Assembly: GCA_036244855.1 (NCBI GenBank)
Contig: BQKZ01000094.1
Coordinates: 70,033 to 134,032 of the forward strand
Direction: 5' to 3'
Origin: Temnopleurus reevesii
Lineage: Eukaryota > Echinodermata > Echinoidea > Temnopleuroida > Temnopleuridae
Length of the DNA stretch: 64,000 bases
The notes under the pieces were generated by a model, which had not been told where the DNA came from, did not search any database, and saw only the letters and a list, made by a program, of their open reading frames with translations. Below, piece by piece: positions 49,856 to 61,875 of the stretch. How positions within the stretch are numbered: the first letter of the stretch is position 1; each line of letters begins with the position of its first letter. Both the position numbers and the translations under genes were made by a program.

Positions 49856-51018
49856 CGAGGAATTCTTTTGCTATTACTGTGTCGTGACGGCACAGAGATA
49901 GGACCTGCAGTAAACACGCTGTGTTCTAATCTCTCGACTATTCTAACCGTGAATATATATTTTTTTACATGTGTACCACGAAATATTGTGGTTTGCGTGT
50001 CTGTTTGAAAAGTGAAGATATAATCTTACAGCATCGATCTGGTAAACGCACACTATTTCTTGTCAGCTGTTAACACAACACCGTCTATTTGCTGTCCACT
50101 TCTTCAGTTTCCAGTTGCCTTGGCGTTTTCTGTAATTTTATCTTGACCAGAAGTGGAAGTATACTGCAACACAGAACATGTTTCTATGCACCAGAATTGT
50201 TAAAGGACAAGAGTAACATGTCTGATATGGTGTAATTTTGTAAGCTTTTGAGGAGAAAACCCAATTTGGTGACTTTCATTTTGCATCATTTGGACCTGAC
50301 TTTATATAGTTGCCAACAAGAGGATATTTTATTTACGTTTTTGTTGGTCTCAATAGATTTTCCAGCTATAAATTACAAGTGATAGTGTTCAACTTTTTTG
50401 ACTGGTGAAATTTCTTGTAGCAGAATACCGAATAAACCCGTAAGCGAGGTCGCTACCAACTCGCTACCAAGACTTCAGCATCTATCTAGCAGTGAACGGC
50501 CCCCGACCTCAGGCGAGCAAGTCACGCTGTAACAAGCCATCCCCCGCTGAGTCAATGTCGCCTTATCAAGTGCATCACACATGTTCCCGCTAAACTTGCT
50601 CCTCAACCTCTAGCTTGGGGTGCAACCCAATACTTGTGGACAAATTCAAGTGGACGTGGAGTGGGCTAGAGTAATAGCTCTCTGCTCCACTGATACGCCA
50701 CCGAACCCCTTATCGCTCTCAGCGGGCTGCAGTCGGCGGCGAAACCCCTCGCCACAATAGTCAGCTCACGCAGCGGTGACGGGCGAGAGTTAACCGGCCT
50801 TCATGCTACATCACGCCGACACCAAGCCGCTAATCCAGCCTTCACATTACGCCTAAGGGGCGTGAGAAACGCAGCAAGAAATCACCGGAAAACAAACACT
50901 CACATCCCTCATTTTTTCTAACACTTGATATCGTCGTCGGACGATCGAAGTCGTCATCATTCCGACCCTCGAAAGCATCCCTTCCCTGGACGACGCCGGT
51001 GCGAGGTGGTCGACGAAA
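49853..51018 (+). other. Probable 5' leader of lhx1/5 (transcription start uncertain)
   Basis: From about 50430 to the start codon the sequence is clearly richer in C, G and CpG than the surrounding DNA, as expected for an exon next to a developmental promoter. It holds upstream ATGs, for example a five-codon upstream ORF at 50218 (MSDMV, then stop). A GTAAGC at 50240 and a pyrimidine-rich stretch ending in TTGTAG at 50420 could bound a small leader intron. The left edge is placed about 30 bp after the TATA box at 49822 and is an inference. The leader could start later if another start site is used. Confidence 0.4.
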
Positions 51019-51191
51019 ATGGTCCAGGTTTGCGCGGGCTGCGAGCGGCCTATTTTGGATCGTTTTCTGCTCAATGTACTGGATAGGCCCTGGCATGTAA
51101 AGTGTGTACAGTGCTGTGAATGCAAAGCAAAACTCACCGAAAAGTGTTTCTCTAGAGAAGGAAAACTCTTCTGCAAAAACGACTTCTTTAG
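51019..51191 (+). CDS. lhx1/5 (lim1): Lhx1/Lhx5-class LIM-homeobox gene, first coding exon (LIM domain 1), partial
   Basis: Translating from the ATG at 51019 gives 57 codons plus two bases, beginning MVQVCAGC and ending KNDFF with a split Arg codon. A complete LIM zinc-binding pattern is visible: C5, C8, H26, C29 form site one and C32, C35, C52, D55 form site two, with 17- and 16-residue spacers. The string [13 protein letters not shown] followed by CFSREGKL is characteristic of LIM domain 1 in Lhx1/Lhx5 (Lim1) proteins, nuclear homeodomain factors whose LIM domains bind LDB/CLIM cofactors and which act in axis and neural patterning. The start is well supported: A at -3, G at +4, and an in-frame TGA at 50926-50928 with no intervening ATG. 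The exon ends at GTAAGT, matching the known family pattern of an exon boundary just after LIM domain 1. LIM domain 2 and the homeodomain lie outside the window. Lhx1 and Lhx5 cannot be separated here; invertebrates usually have one pro-orthologue. Confidence 0.95.
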
Positions 51192-51197
51192 GTAAGT
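51192..51197 (+). other. Splice donor of lhx1/5 intron 1
   Basis: The sequence G|GTAAGT after the FF codons is a consensus 5' splice site in phase 2. A search by eye of the + strand downstream found no segment resembling LIM domain 2 (Cys-x2-Cys spacing after a TKC-like start) or the homeodomain. Intron 1 therefore probably exceeds 12.8 kb. Confidence 0.9.
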
Positions 51198-54100
51198 TGA
51201 TTTTTCTTTTAATTCAATTGTTTGTTTTTTGGTTACTTTGCGTTGTGGATAGCCTGGTGTATCAGTAAAATAACTTTCATTTCCCAGACGATATAATTAC
51301 ATGTATACCAATTTTGAATAATAGATTTCTTAATTTAAATCCTTCAATTTGATAAGCGCCGATTTATTTTAGAAATCCAATATCTTTAGTTTTATAGCCC
51401 ATATTTCGTGTACATGCAATTTCCATATTTATAGTCAAATAGAAAATATCAAACAATTACATGACAACTATTATTACTAAATCAATCTGACAAAGTTGAG
51501 CTATCATAATAATTTTAACTGATTAATCTCGATGTTCGGTCTCAAATCAAACAACTTATTTGCCCTTTTTCATCTTCTTGAAAGCAGTTCATCTAAATTA
51601 AAGGTATTTTGATTTAACATTCGAAAATGGTCGATTTACAAGGTGCTCCTCATCCAAAATGTACAAAAATATGCTTATCACTCTGGCTGTTTACATCGAT
51701 AACAACAAACCGTTACAAGCTAAACAAGATATGGACGATGTTGAGGCTTTCCATGTTATGAAGATCAACACATACTATCTATGTGATGTCTATGAAAACA
51801 CACAAGACCATGTCGGTTTGTATTTGCTGGAGTCGTACATTCTGGTTTGAGCTTCATGCAAAAGTAGATAACTTATCAAAAGTGCAACAAATAATGAAAG
51901 TATTATCATCCGTTTCGGAAGTGATCAAATCCAAAGACTTCCGAACGTACTGATAAAGCAAAATTTGGTCGAGATGAAATAAAAGATTATGTGCATGAAA
52001 GATTGAAAGTTTTGTGTCGAATACTAAAAACTCTAAAAAGTGAACTTCATTTTACAAATATATTTTCTGTATCTGAATGGCTCGAACTTACAACAGATGA
52101 GAGAATAAGGTATAGGATAATATAATGTTTACTTTGGATACCACTGTACACAATCAAGGAGAATTACCTTCAATTCACATGTTTCCCAACTCTAGTTATT
52201 GAATAATTATGATAAAGTGTAGTTTTGTTGGTTTATATATAGACTTATCACCACGTCCCATTAATCTAAAAATATTCTATATAACTTATGAATATCTGGC
52301 AGCTTGTTCTAATTCTCAACAAAGACATAACTTGTGGTTGTAACTTTTGTTAACTTGCTTTGTGGTCAATTTTGAAAGCAACTTTTGAAATATGCAGTAA
52401 ATGGCCTATAAGTGGTCGAAAACCTCAGTTCCCTTCAGACCCAGGAAACCGCTGTCCCTTTGAAATATTCAGCCACCGATTTTCAACTTTGACTGTCTAC
52501 GATAGCTTGTATACAACAAACAAGAGACGAATTCCTCATACTGACTACACTGTAGACTGTCGTTTCACAATCGTATGCTATCTAGTTTCAAAACATTACA
52601 CCGATGTGTTACAATAGAATAGAAGCCGATTTTTGTCACCAGCGATTAAATAAAAATCAACCCGGAACTTAATTGTTTCAAACGTGTCAAAAGGTGTAAG
52701 AATCGTTGCAAAGTTCAACACGCTATATTCAGGATATTGTTGCTTCTTATACGGTATTATCTTGTGGCTTTCTTTGAGATTCAGTCATTTTGAAACGCGT
52801 CCTTCTTGATTGTATACCAAATTAAGAATTAAATCTTGTTATTGTGATAGCTTGAAGCCTGTGAACATGTAGCAATGAATACGTTCGTGGTTTACACTAC
52901 ACATTCAAGACGTAAACAATGTACAAGTCAGTCTCAAACGGTAGAGTTTTGTCATACAAAATTTTTTGGTGAAATTTATATAGCCACATGTAATATCGCA
53001 CATCGTACTTTTGAAAATAAATTAGATTGTATCACCCTGAATAGTTTTACTTTACATTTCTTGTTTTATGAAACATTACTATTATTAGTTGACTCTTGTC
53101 ATTTCTGTTTGAATAAAGTTTTAAATTGTTTCTCAAATCTTTGATTTATTATCTATCTATGATACAATCTAAAATGCCATCATTTCACCAATATAAACAA
53201 TATCAATGTTAGAAACAAAATACATATGTAAATCACAAGATTGCGTTTTGTTATTTTATTTCATTTCCCAGTGTTTTATAAGTTAGATAAAAATAAGTTA
53301 AATGTAATGGAAATAGTGATCCATTCATTCTGAGTTTATCAAAAGATATAATACATCAATTTTTGGAAAGTTCGATGGAGGATAATTCTTATATTTTGGA
53401 TAATTATAAGAATTAAATAAAGTAACGGTACATATTTAGGGAAGCGAACATATTATACACGCAGATAAACGAAATATGCGCTCATTGCTGTATAATATTT
53501 TTTGTAGACGATAATAAGTTCAAAAGAAAAGGAACGACAGCTTTAGAAATTTGTGTTCGTTATATAGTTTACCGAAATAACTCCAAAAAAATACAGACAT
53601 TAAGACCAAGGTATTAAGATATTTTTCAAATGATATAAAAATGAGTATGAATTTGGTCATCATCTGCCAAATGAATGCCAAACATGTTGTACATGTAACA
53701 AGCTTTCGATAACTAATCATACCGACGCATACTAATTGATAATTCAATTCTTTCAATACACATGTATAAAATACCATCGAATCGGACACGAATTATACCA
53801 ATTTTCCCTAGCCTGCGGAGACCATATGGAACGGAATAATAGATATGAGTTTAGTTATTACCGTTGAGATGAAAAGAAGCGATAAAATATAAATACATTG
53901 TGAATTGTTAGGTGATCAATCAGCAGTGTCTGGCCGCCCCATACTCTGCATAATTTGGAAAAATACATATTTGAATTTTTGGATTATGATGATGCGAGAG
54001 TGTGTGTAGATGTATTATTTAGTAAATAAACAAAGTAGTACTTGGGATGCGGAGTGGAATTATAAATGTTGTGGCGCTTTTACATCTACACATTATTCAT

Positions 54101-55650
54101 GCAATAGTTTGAAAAAAATAAATAGAAATTTATTATGAAATAGTATTATGCTTGATTTATAACTACATGACTTACTTTAGTCTAAGGTCTTAGCATAGAA
54201 GTTTGTACATAAAAGTTTGTAAGGTTTTATTTATTTACGTATTTATGTTTTATTTTCTCGAGAAGTTAATCTATTTCGTTATCATGGTCATTAAAGAAAA
54301 ACTAAAGGTACTGTTTTGTCCGATATAAATGTTATAGAAAAACGTATTTAGTGAGCCATACAAGATTATCATATTATTTGTGTAGGTTTGACCGGGAAAG
54401 TTTATCCATTATCATCTATATAATTTCTCTGATAGTATCACGACGTGTCTCGGTTTCCAGAATTACGCCACCCAGTACCGCAGAATATAGTTGTGTACAA
54501 ACTATGATCTATGGGAGGGATGTGGGTAACAAAATGAACAAATTTGATGCGGAAGGCCCTTTTTGCCCGCTCGGAAAGAATGATTGATGGATGGTCATTT
54601 GCTTATTAATTAACTGGGAAGCCCTTTCCCATGCAGTCTACATGAACGACAGCTGAGGAATCGTGTAAATCGTATAGTGCGTGCTACTGTGCAAGTTTGA
54701 TATATTCCGTTACAACGATTGTTATTCTTTATTATTACTTTTCTGTCGGGGTTTTATATATGAAAACATATAAATCCTTATTTTTTATTTTTTTATGGAT
54801 CGTTTTTTGTTAAATATTTCTTTTTGGATTATTTTTTTAACTAAAACTGAGTTGTAACGATGAGAACGATTCTAATAATTTTAAGGAAGTCGCATATCGC
54901 ATTTCTAGATTATGATATGTTTTCTAACAAATCCATATTTTACTTTATATAAAACATACATTTTGTCCACTTCGTTATAACATTTCTATTTTTTAATGGA
55001 TGAAGCATTTGTCAGATGTACTTATGATTAAATAATTGATTAATTTTCAAATGTTAATTGCATTTCTGATGTGACGGAAAGTGCTGAAGACAATTTATTT
55101 CGCGTTGGTAATGGATGCCACATGTATGTAAATTATCAAGATCATTGCAAATTTATGAAACAATAAGATAATAAGACTGAAAAATTTACGTTTATGTATT
55201 TATTTATTCCGAGAATGAAACGGTATATGATTAAACACGTTCAACTTTTATGTCTAACCTATATAGAATCGTGAATCAGTTGCGATTTTTCGTCATCAGT
55301 ATCTTAGTCCAAACACAATACACTGTTACAACAAGATTAGTAAATTTACGGCAAATCTGATCGAATCAGAGTTGACAATAACTTTCTGCAAGAATGTAAT
55401 ATGCTCACATGCAACCATATATGCATATAGTTTCTTAAAACTAAGGAGATTCTCCTTGACAAAACACATCGTATCGAGTTTTATTTAAACGCGTGTTCTG
55501 TATTTTTACATCTATTTTCTAAACACTGCTAAAGCGACGCTGTGATCGTTGGATTCTGTAATTTCACAGGCAGCAACTTTTTTTTCAGAGTGTACTCTTG
55601 CAGCAATTGACATGCTCATATGTCATGATAATGATCTCGACTGTGTATAG
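51198..55650 (+). other. lhx1/5 intron 1, proximal part, nothing recognised
   Basis: Strongly AT-rich. Several frames of 60 to 90 codons on both strands show no domain and atypical composition. No LIM domain 2 exon found. Confidence 0.6.
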
Positions 55651-56045
55651 CCCCTTGGCCATCACTTATCCATCTCATCAATTAAGATAACGGGGTGGTG
55701 TTGCACCAATAAGTTGTTCCGAATCTAAAATCGGCCTTACGAATGGTTGATTAGCGGCTCATTTTCTACACTTTTAAAAAGATTTATATCCTTACATTGG
55801 AATAAGAAGGGAATATGTATTTTGGGGGGCTAAGAATGTATTCAATAGTGTATAAAATAGTACATTTCAATGCACATTGTATATATTTTTCCCAACATGA
55901 TGCAAAATTTCACCATCACTTATCCAACTCATCAATTAAAATAACGGTGTGGGGTTTCACCAAATTGTTCCGAATCTAAAACCGTCTTTGCAAACGGTTG
56001 GCGATTGGCTCTTTTTCTGCACTTTTAACACGCTTTATATCATTN

Positions 56046-56153
56046 TGATGCTGAGGTGCCCCATGAGGACTTTGAGGTTGAGCTGAGGGATGTGTGTGCT
56101 AATAGCAGTCTCGAGCAGATCCTCGAGGATCAGGAGTGGGTTGATGATGCTAC
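56046..56153 (+). other. Exon-like segment, copy 1 (truncated on the left by an N)
   Basis: These 108 bases are open in the frame reading DAEVPHEDFEVELRDV and onward, end in AC and are followed by a perfect donor GTAAGTA. A second copy at 56562-56669 aligns without gaps and differs at four positions, three of which are synonymous in this frame. The same changes are mostly non-synonymous on the opposite strand. The left end is cut by the unknown base at 56045. I do not recognise the protein. It could be an exon of another gene, a transposon-derived exon, or chance. Confidence 0.35.
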
Positions 56154-56551
56154 GTAAGTAATCTGCAAACACTTGGGGAGAGGTTCGATGAGAGGGCCCA
56201 AGCTTCCTTGGTAGTATGCAACGAAGGATGTGCACAATTTAAGGACAAAAGGGGTTCTGCATTCCTTTTCGAGGCCCCATTTATTTCAGTTGGAGACCAT
56301 TTTTAACTCACCAGCTTGTTATTTAGGGGAAAACATGCAATAAAGTCATAGGGGGAGCAGCCATTTTTTGGAGGGGGAGCACCTTAGTACACAGAAGTGA
56401 GGTGCAAAATTTATGTGACAAAGGGGATGCTTAATTTCGTTTTTGTGCTTGATTATTTTCGAAGACCCTTTTTAGCTTGATATCATTTTTTGTGGGGGGG
56501 GGGGGGGGGGAGGAGAGGATGAAAAAATACACTGGGGAAAGCGGGAGGCAG

Positions 56552-56669
56552 CCCTGGACGCTGATGCTGAGGTGCCCCATGAAGACTTTGAGGTTGAACT
56601 GAGGGATGTATGTGCTAATAGCAGTCTCGAGCAGATCCTCAAGGATCAGGAGTGGGTTGATGATGCTAC
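56552..56669 (+). other. Exon-like segment, copy 2, with splice donor
   Basis: This copy extends further left than copy 1. An AG at 56550-56551 could be an acceptor, giving a 118-bp exon that reads LDADAEVPHEDF onward and ends before GTAAGTAAC. The acceptor is weak because the preceding 60 bases are purine-rich and lack a pyrimidine tract, and the frame stays open beyond it. The acidic peptide has no family I recognise. It lies inside the presumed lhx1/5 intron 1, on the same strand, but does not resemble any part of an Lhx1 protein. Confidence 0.35.
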
Positions 56670-56792
56670 GTAAGTAACATGGGCACACTGCAGGGATGAT
56701 GGGGGGGGGGGGGGGGGGGCAGGAACCATAGGTAGACAGAAGGGAGGTGCAAAATGTTGGTTCAAAAGTGGTGATAAATTTTGTTGAATTTT

Positions 56793-56895
56793 CTTTGAAG
56801 ACCTTTTTATTTATTTATTTATTTTTTTATTCATTTGTTTATTTACTTTTGTTTATTTATTTATTTATTTATTTATTCATTTGGGGGGGGGGGGT
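56793..56895. repeat. (TTTA)n then poly-G
   Basis: Imperfect TTTA repeats followed by a run of about 13 G at 56882-56894. Phe/Tyr/Leu-rich frames here are repeat translations. Confidence 0.9.
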
Positions 56896-58477
56896 AAGAA
56901 GTGAATATGCATGTTTTCGAGATAAGAATGTACTAAATATTGTGTAAAATTATTATTTTCATACAATTTTGTGCAATATCTTACTCAATCTGGTCCCGAA
57001 TGTCACTTTCAATCCTTTTTACTCCATATTAAGTAAAATCGGATAAAAACAAAACACAATTTAATTGAAAAAATAATAAAATAATCTTTGACCCCTTATC
57101 TACGTTATCGAATTAAATTTCTTGGAGATAGCGAATTGTTTTGGAATCGACATGAATTAAAAATCCTTGATGTAGGTTTAAAACTATATCTCTCTACATG
57201 TACAGATGTACGCATGATAAGATGTATACTCTAGAGGCATGCATTTATGTATGAGATTTATTTTATTATGCGGATTCAGATTCCGGAATTACATGTATTC
57301 ACATCTATAAACGTTGCTTGCATACAATGTTTAGAAATATCAGAATGTACGCTAAAAATCTTCATGAAAGACAAGTATTTTGTGCCAACCGTTGTTTGTG
57401 CAGCTAAAAAGTAGGGAATCGTAATTCCTCGATACTTTGACATTTTTAAAATATTCATTTCGATTCAATCTACGTCCGCTGCGATTACCCGTCCACATTG
57501 GGATTCTGATCTTTTACGATGTTAAAAATTATGTTTATACAATAAAGCATAAGCTTGAATATTCTCCTAGCTCCCTGTCATTTATCTTTTTCACTTTTTA
57601 AAGAATTGATAAATGTGAGCATACAAATATGTTTGGATGAAAAACATAATAAAACCTCTTATTTTCATTTTCTTCTATCTTACAATCAGAAAGTTACATG
57701 AACAGATGAAGTCAATCTATAATGAAAATCCATCTCATTTCTATATTTCCACATACATGTATTTGGTTATATACACACAAATATTTGATTCCTCAAACGA
57801 TATATTTTCATAAATATCTTTTCATTTATGAATATAATACAAATTGAAAGTAATATTTAAGAGTAAAAAGAAAACCAAATTAAAAGAACGAGTCCGTGAT
57901 GTAATCCAATGCAACTATGACGATTTCTGTTGTGCATATAAAAATTCACCAAAAGAGTATACGTTTTATGATAGCTAAAGTCACCGACTCCCAAGTGTAT
58001 TCATATGCTTATTAATCATTCAATTTGTTGACCAATTGTCCCGTCCCTGCCGCTTCAGTAAGGGAACAAATAAACATACACCATTAAATATTTATCTCCT
58101 TTCTGCTCGTCTGTCAGTTATAAATGGATCAATAGCCTATCACACTCTTAAAGCAACCAAGACTGGCCGGGGAATAAGAAGTGACGTTAATGATTATAGA
58201 TGGAAAATTGACTTTTTGCAGACTATTGTTACACAAGACCTCCCACCGATATCATCTTATATTGAGCATTATTACAACAGTTCACCGTGGATTAGAATTC
58301 ATACTTTCTCCAGAGGTGCATAATCTGAAATAAATTGTGCTATATAGTTTATCGGTTTGTATTATAGTAATTGAATATATTGATAGTAAGCAGATTACTT
58401 AAGTTATCGTATCTCCTCTTCAATTTGTCTTTGAGATGGTCAATTTATTCGTTTTACACTAAAGTGGCTTTCATACT

Positions 58478-58498
58478 TTTTTTTTTGGGGGGGGGGAG
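58478..58498. repeat. Poly-T/poly-G tract (reverse of the C/A junction)
   Basis: A run of T is followed by a run of G, the reverse complement form of the C(n)A(n) junctions elsewhere. It lies in the presumed intron 1. Confidence 0.85.
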
Positions 58499-60297
58499 AT
58501 ACCGTCAAACTAGTTTTCATTCAATTACGAAAAATTATTTTAAAAGGCGTATGATATAAACATTGCATCAATCAAATAAACAAGAATCAATCAAAATGTT
58601 TCAAACCAGCAATTAAACTTGTTAAATATTTTGACGTTGACAGGGAAATAATTTAAATGTGACATATGTCAAAATTCATGACAATTAGAATTCTTCAAAT
58701 ATACACACTTTTCAAGGTAACAATGTTGATTTATGTAATCATTTGTGTACTCATTTCCTGTTGTTTATCTACACGTTTTGGATGTTTAATGAATGAATGT
58801 TCCAAATTATACCAAATCAACCGCAACAAATACAAAACACATCATCAGGCATGATCACCGGGTAAATTCTCTTGATTCGCGTATAAACATCACCCAGGCG
58901 TGTTCTGTATAATAATACCGGGATAAAGGTAAAACTATATAGTGGTATATATGACGAATAATAGTCAAATTTTCTATTTACTCCAAGTAAACTTCGTCAA
59001 AGTCAAGTTTAGAAGGATCAATAATACCAAACAGGGCGACTTGTACTTTCGGAGGGGTGAAATATGTTACTTTACCTTATTCCTGTTGACTTTCTTATAA
59101 AAGCCCATATTTACTGGGTCGGATTTACGACAAAGCGATTATATTTGCACAACAGAAGAAAAAAATATATCAGACCACATGTTTTGCTCTCTCTTCGTCC
59201 CTCTCTTTCTCTTTCTTTCATTCCACAATTTCATATTTGATCAACTTTGTTGGAATGGTTGACAGAACAAGGCTATAAATATGTACCCCGCCGCGGAGTG
59301 TTTTGCTCTTCGTTTGTGTCATTTTAAGGTCTAAGGGACGTCCACGCATTTTTTTTTTTAAGAGTCAATTTGTTCGAGGGAAAAAATTGGTATTATATTA
59401 GAAAACACATGTAAAATATTTGTCACCCGTGCATGAAATCGGCATTAATTTTGGTTGATGTGTCTGACTTCAAAACAGTTTATAGCAGCAAAAAAATGGA
59501 ACATAAAGATTATTATGTACGGTATATTTTGGTACTGAATATTCTTGGAGTTCTTATTGTGATTATTAATTTCTCGACCTTCAGTTCATGTGACAAATGC
59601 ATATTTATAATAGACGAAATTAATAACATAAATCATTCTACTTTGTCCAATGTTCAAAAAATGCAGGACGAGTAATTTGACTAAACTCTACCATGGCTAC
59701 ACTTTACCATGTTTACGTATCTTTCAAAGCAAAAAAGCAAGTTTATGAAAACAGCAAAATTTTGATACAATCATAGAGATCAATTCTCCATACATTTACA
59801 TATTTCTTTATTGAATTCTATAAAAATTTCCAGTATAGTTTGAACATCATCCGACATGATTATATCAATGGATTTAATGACATTTGCTCCTTTATGTTTA
59901 CTTTCATTTAGCATGTTAAGTGCATGCGCCATGTATGCGTGAGAGGTAGGGATTAAACATTTAAAAAGAATTATAATTTTTCATTCCATGCTAGTGCTAT
60001 AATTCTACTAATTTTCTTTCGTCTTTGATGTATCTCTATGTTTTAACTCAGATACATTGTATGATACATGGCAACGTTGAATTTATCTCTCCGATATCGC
60101 TGAGTGTCAAATCCTACCATTTTTTATGATTTAGATATGAATGATATTACAGGTACGCATAATATAGATTTGAACTTGTTCTGGCCTTGTTCGGGGCCCT
60201 AATCCCGTCCCCTTGCTCGTAAACGTTGTTTTCATATTGAAAGTTGGGTCAGAGGCTAAACAAGTTCAGGTGTTCAGTCGGCGCTATTGTGTAGAAG

Positions 60298-60620
60298 GTA
60301 ACAGACTGAAAGACAGATGGAGGAAGGTATGAGATGGAGGGAGGGGGGGAGGGGAGATACATGTGAAGATAAGAAACAAGAAAAATGGAGGCGAAACAGG
60401 GAGAGATGGAGAGAGAATGGGGGGGGGGAGGGAGGAGAACGATATCAAGGAGGGGAAGAAGCGGACTGTGAGAAGGAAGGATAGGAGGGATGTAGGGAGA
60501 AAGAGCAATCGAATAAGGGAGGGAGAGATGGGTAAGGAGGGAGGGTGGAAAGGGGGGGGGGAGGGGGTGAGGAGTGAGAAAGGAGGGAGCCTGGAAATAC
60601 AGAGACAGAGAAGAGGGAAT
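60298..60620. repeat. G-rich polypurine tract
   Basis: GGGAGG-type sequence with several runs of 8 to 10 G, such as 60420-60429 and 60553-60562, giving strong G-quadruplex potential on the + strand. Frames on both strands are compositional artefacts. Confidence 0.9.
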
Positions 60621-61419
60621 TTAAAGATTGATGGATTATTTTTATATCTAGCATTTAAAAAAAATTACATTATTAAATGTTATGAAAAAAAAAACATTTT
60701 GTTATTTCGCTTTTGGTTGCCAGGTTACGGGTTCTACCTATCCACACATATGGTTGAATAAAATTCTTGAAAATCAGCTTTCATTACTACAGATTTTTTA
60801 ATTCCATGTTCTCTTCCTTTCTCTCTCTATCACTTGTTTTATCACCCCTATCTCATATCTCTGATTTTGTAAAATCCATCTATATTTATATTGTAGCCAT
60901 CTGTATTTCACGCATGTTTGTATGATGGATTGCGCGTTTGTCAGGCACTGAGCTAACACGGTCTTCTTGCTTGTTTAGGGTTAAAACAATAGAAATGGAC
61001 ACCATGAATGGAATATCAGCGAAACAAAAATGGAGCATCTTTTCACCGCAGAAGATTTGCGATTGCGACGTATAATCATCTAAACTGACAAATTAAAGAA
61101 AATGGGTCTTTTTCTTTGGGCATGTTTGTGATCGAGTATCACCATCCGTTTCCTTAGTGATGAAGCAGCTAATTTCTCGGGTTGAGTTCTGAGACACAGA
61201 TTGAGATGCGTCTTTGTTTTATGTTTGATATAGACGAAGCAGATTTTTTGCTCAGAGTTTCGTCAATATATCTCTCGAACGAAACTTGTGGAGAAGTCAT
61301 GGGTATCTAGTTATCATGCCATTTGAATTAGTGAGATGAGAAGCTCTTGTAACTCCTTTTTTGCATTTTTCTTGTATGGCCGAATTAGAATGATTTGTAT
61401 TATGAAAGACATAAACAAG

Positions 61420-61760
61420 AAAGAGAAATTAAGAGAGAAAGGGAGCGAGAGAAAAGAGAGAGAAAAACAGACAGACGGACAGACAGACAGACAAACAAAC
61501 AAATGGACATATACAAAGAGTGAGAAAGGTGTAGTGACAAACCGACACATAAAGAAATGGCTGAATAAGAAGTATTGGCATTAATGAAAGACAGAGAAAA
61601 ATTGAAGAGAGAGACACACGGAGAGCGAGACTGACAGACAGACAGGCAGACAAGCAAACAGACAAAACATACAGAGTAAGACAGGGTTTGTGACAAACCG
61701 ATAGAGAGATAGGAAAACAAAACATAAAGGCAAACCGACAAACTGACAGGACTAAATTCG
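61420..61760. repeat. GA- and GACA-rich low-complexity region
   Basis: GAGAGA stretches alternate with (GACA)n, for example near 61466-61500 and 61630-61665. It consists of two similar halves with a shared GACAAACCGA motif near 61537 and 61693, suggesting an old internal duplication. Ser/Cys/Leu-rich frames are artefacts. Confidence 0.85.
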
Positions 61761-61763
61761 TAA

Positions 61764-61786
61764 AGAACACATGGGAGCTAGCACCC

Positions 61787-61817
<31 letters not shown>

Positions 61818-61875
61818 GNAGAACACATGGGAGCTAGCACCCTCCCCCCCCCCCTCCCCCCCTCAAAAAAAAAGA
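61764..61875. repeat. Duplicated 55-bp block with C(n)A(n) tract around the N at 61819
   Basis: AGAACACATGGGAGCTAGCA followed by CCCTC, a long C run and an A run ends at the N. The same sequence restarts at 61820. Two overlapping contig ends that were not merged because of different homopolymer lengths is the most likely cause. Confidence 0.85.

Larger units (their letters stand above)
55651..57000. repeat. Locally duplicated block around the N at 56045
   Basis: Several sub-blocks occur twice. The text around ATCACTTATCCAACTCATCA appears at 55661-55800 and again at 55915-56043. The exon-like segment occurs at 56046 and 56562. The flank after it (ACAGAAG.GAGGTGCAAAAT) occurs near 56392 and 56737. 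A TAAGAATGTA segment with its A/T-rich flank occurs near 55830 and 56928. This could be a true tandem array or a mixture of two haplotypes joined at the N. Poly-G tracts at 56493-56510 and 56701-56720 add to assembly uncertainty. Confidence 0.55.

Noticed and set aside
50842..51176. Minus-strand frames of 84 and 107 codons overlapping the lhx1/5 exon
   Set aside because: They are the antisense shadow of the exon and its CpG-rich leader, without any recognisable domain.
58036..58323. 95-codon plus-strand frame in the presumed intron
   Set aside because: No recognisable domain, no clear splice sites in frame, and no similarity to LIM domain 2 or a homeodomain.
61429..61770. 113-codon minus-strand Cys/Leu-rich frames resembling a secreted protein
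   Set aside because: GACA/GA low-complexity repeat translated in two phases.
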